Assembly (NCBI GenBank): GCA_016176815.1
Contig: JACOWL010000022.1
Coordinates: 1 to 21,576, forward strand
Reading direction: 5' to 3'
Source of the DNA: Candidatus Pacearchaeota archaeon
GTDB taxonomy: Archaea > Nanobdellota > Nanobdellia > Pacearchaeales > GW2011-AR1
Length of the DNA stretch: 21,576 nt
Shown here: positions 20,745 to 21,576 of the stretch, piece by piece
Numbering within the stretch: the first letter of the stretch is position 1
How the letters are laid out: each line of letters starts with the position of its first letter
The notes under the pieces: model-generated
Seen by the model: the letters and a program-made list of their open reading frames with translations, nothing else
Told to the model about the DNA's origin: nothing
Databases searched by the model: none
Made by a program: the position numbers and the translations under genes

Positions 20745-20919
20745 TTTTGCATTGCAACTTTTAGGCTGGCTTGTGCATTTGGTAAACGTAGATAAATTTG
20801 CAGGAGATGTTCAGATAACTTTAGCTGGAGGAATTTTTGGCTTAATACAAGTTTTGATATACACTTATGTCGGAGCTTTGCTTTTTGGATGGCTTCATAA
20901 CAAATTTTTAGAGAAATAA
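20650..20919 (+). CDS. DUF5676 membrane protein
   Basis: The 89-aa protein has two membrane segments with the family's layout: an early IVYIFCIIFVALWPNFALQLLGWLVH region, a middle VNVDKFAGDVQITLAGGIFGLIQ, and a final YVGALLFGWLHNKF. DUF5676 proteins are small and often found with copper-resistance genes. The ATG at 20650 gives the expected length (about 23 residues to the first Cys), but overlaps the ArsR gene by 95 bp; an in-frame ATG at 20695 would shorten the overlap to 50 bp and cut into the first helix. Confidence 0.75.
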   Translation: MKLTANLDIIAASGTMGIVYIFCIIFVALWPNFALQLLGWLVHLVNVDKFAGDVQITLAGGIFGLIQVLIYTYVGALLFGWLHNKFLEK

Positions 20920-20980
20920 ATCAGTTTACTTTTATTATTCCGTTTTTTGATTTTCAAGGTTCAGGTAAACAAAAAATAAA

Positions 20981-21223
20981 ATGACAAATAAAAATAATGA
21001 AAATAATACTTGGATAATTGCAATAATAGCAATAGCAATCTTGTTTTTTTTATTCAGCGGAGCCGGGATGATGGGTTATGGGGGCATGATGGGTGGAACA
21101 AATTATGGCTTTTCAGGAATGTGGATTTTTGGATTTTTATTTATGGTTTTAATTTTAGTAGCATTAGTTCTTTTTATAGTATGGTTAATCAAACAATTGC
21201 AAAATCCAAGGAGAAAATATTAA
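20981..21223 (+). CDS. Small Met-rich two-helix membrane protein
   Basis: The 80-aa protein has two membrane segments (about 11-26 and 47-71) linked by GAGMMGYGGMMGGTNYGFSGM. The Met-Gly repeats resemble the 15973 protein and small MMG proteins near copper exporters, so Cu(I) binding is likely. It ends with a basic tail. Its TAA overlaps the next ATG (TAATG). Confidence 0.78.
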   Translation: MTNKNNENNTWIIAIIAIAILFFLFSGAGMMGYGGMMGGTNYGFSGMWIFGFLFMVLILVALVLFIVWLIKQLQNPRRKY

Positions 21224-21372
21224 TGGTTAGAGAAGATAAGAAAAATAAAAGCTATTATTGTGAAGAATGCAATTTTAAATATAAAGAAAAAAAATTCGCT
21301 CAAAAATGCGAAGAATGGTGCAAAAAATACAAGTCATGCAATATAGAAATAACTAAACACGCGATAAAATAA
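21223..21372 (+). CDS. Small zinc-ribbon-like protein, copy 2
   Basis: The ATG overlaps the stop of the Met-rich gene. The 49-aa protein has Cys13, Cys16, Cys29, Cys33, Cys39 and His46 at the same positions as in the protein at 19800; the shared ending SCNIEITKHAIK is also nearly identical in DNA. A longer frame from 21010 lies in the wrong frame of the preceding gene and is not believed. The two copies bracket the ArsR-DUF5676-MMG group. Confidence 0.78.
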   Translation: MVREDKKNKSYYCEECNFKYKEKKFAQKCEEWCKKYKSCNIEITKHAIK

Positions 21373-21375
21373 ATA

Positions 21376-21576
21376 ATGGGTAAAGAAAATATGACGGATG
21401 TTGTAAGAGAATATGATGCTCTTTCTGTAAATTATAATAAGAGATGGGAGGGATATCTTAATTCAACACATGATACTGCTCTTAAACTTAGTGACATAAA
21501 AAATAACGAGAAGATTCTTGATGCAAGCGGAGGAACAGGTTTATTTGCTGAAAGAATACTTAATTCTAAAAAAATT
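21376..21576 (+). CDS. Class I SAM-dependent methyltransferase, 3' end outside window
   Basis: The 67 codons visible read VVREYDALSVNYNKRWEGYL, then motif I KILDASGGTGLFAERIL (about residues 46-62), a SAM-binding glycine loop of the UbiE/methyltransf_11 type. An Asp and two Gly residues of motif I are present, with Ser where most have a Gly or Cys. It starts three bases after the zinc-ribbon stop, so is in the same transcript. In metal-handling operons, arsenite methyltransferases have this fold, but the diagnostic cysteines would lie beyond the edge. Confidence 0.75.
   Translation, partial: MGKENMTDVVREYDALSVNYNKRWEGYLNSTHDTALKLSDIKNNEKILDASGGTGLFAERILNSKKI

Noticed and set aside
20932..20970. 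GTTTAC ... GTAAAC inverted repeat before the Met-rich gene
   Set aside because: Only 6 bp with a 24-bp loop; expected by chance in such AT-rich DNA.

Overview
The window looks like a piece of an AT-rich archaeal chromosome, most likely from a small-genome DPANN-type archaeon (Woesearchaeota, Pacearchaeota or relatives). This is an inference from four things: a stand-alone Elp3 of the archaeal kind; TATA boxes centred about 25-30 bp before start codons, giving leaderless messages; membrane-anchored winged-helix regulators; and very short, tightly packed genes. No rRNA, tRNA, CRISPR array or transposase was seen.

Layout. (1) 1-1020, minus strand: N-terminal part of a secreted Ig-like surface protein that runs off the left edge. 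(2) 1264-5704, plus strand: a four-gene operon with overlapping or abutting junctions. It encodes a C5-cytosine DNA methyltransferase, a 748-aa protein with two GHKL ATPase domains (Hsp90/MORC-like at the N-terminus, histidine-kinase-like at the C-terminus), a receiver-HEPN fusion with the RNase motif RNILAH, and a 56-aa charged protein. It reads as a signalling-type defence module. (3) 5710-7816, minus strand: elp3 with a GC-rich in-frame insertion, then a MazF/PemK-like toxin and its antitoxin; the toxin gene has lost its C-terminal part to a one-base frameshift. (4) 7911-21372: about 13 kb, nearly all plus strand, of small membrane-anchored, cysteine-, histidine- or methionine-rich proteins. 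(5) 21376-end: start of a class I SAM methyltransferase.

Region 4 is the most unusual part. It combines a DUF411 metal-binding protein, a membrane-rhodanese fusion, DsbA-like and triple-thioredoxin proteins, CPxC membrane proteins, Met-rich MMG proteins, two His-rich extracytoplasmic proteins, a site-2-protease-like peptidase, DUF2892 and DUF5676 proteins, an ArsR regulator and two paralogous membrane-bound winged-helix regulators. It also has two hallmarks I cannot assign to a known system. One is a family with a CxYCCG...CGCAHS core (8495 and 15272). The other is a C-terminal pentapeptide MVGGC shared by four anchored proteins. Together these suggest an extracytoplasmic thiol and soft-metal (copper- or mercury-like) handling or redox relay system.

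Regulation is partly visible. A palindrome, TRRAACTAGTTYCA, sits about 18-20 bp upstream of the TATA box at three promoters (before 8495, 13328 and 15272), and the two membrane regulators are encoded beside two of these sites. A structured leader element of about 60 nt occurs twice (11765 and 15174); the second copy lies at the predicted 5' end of the 15272 transcript. A separate 14-bp palindrome overlaps the start of the ArsR gene.
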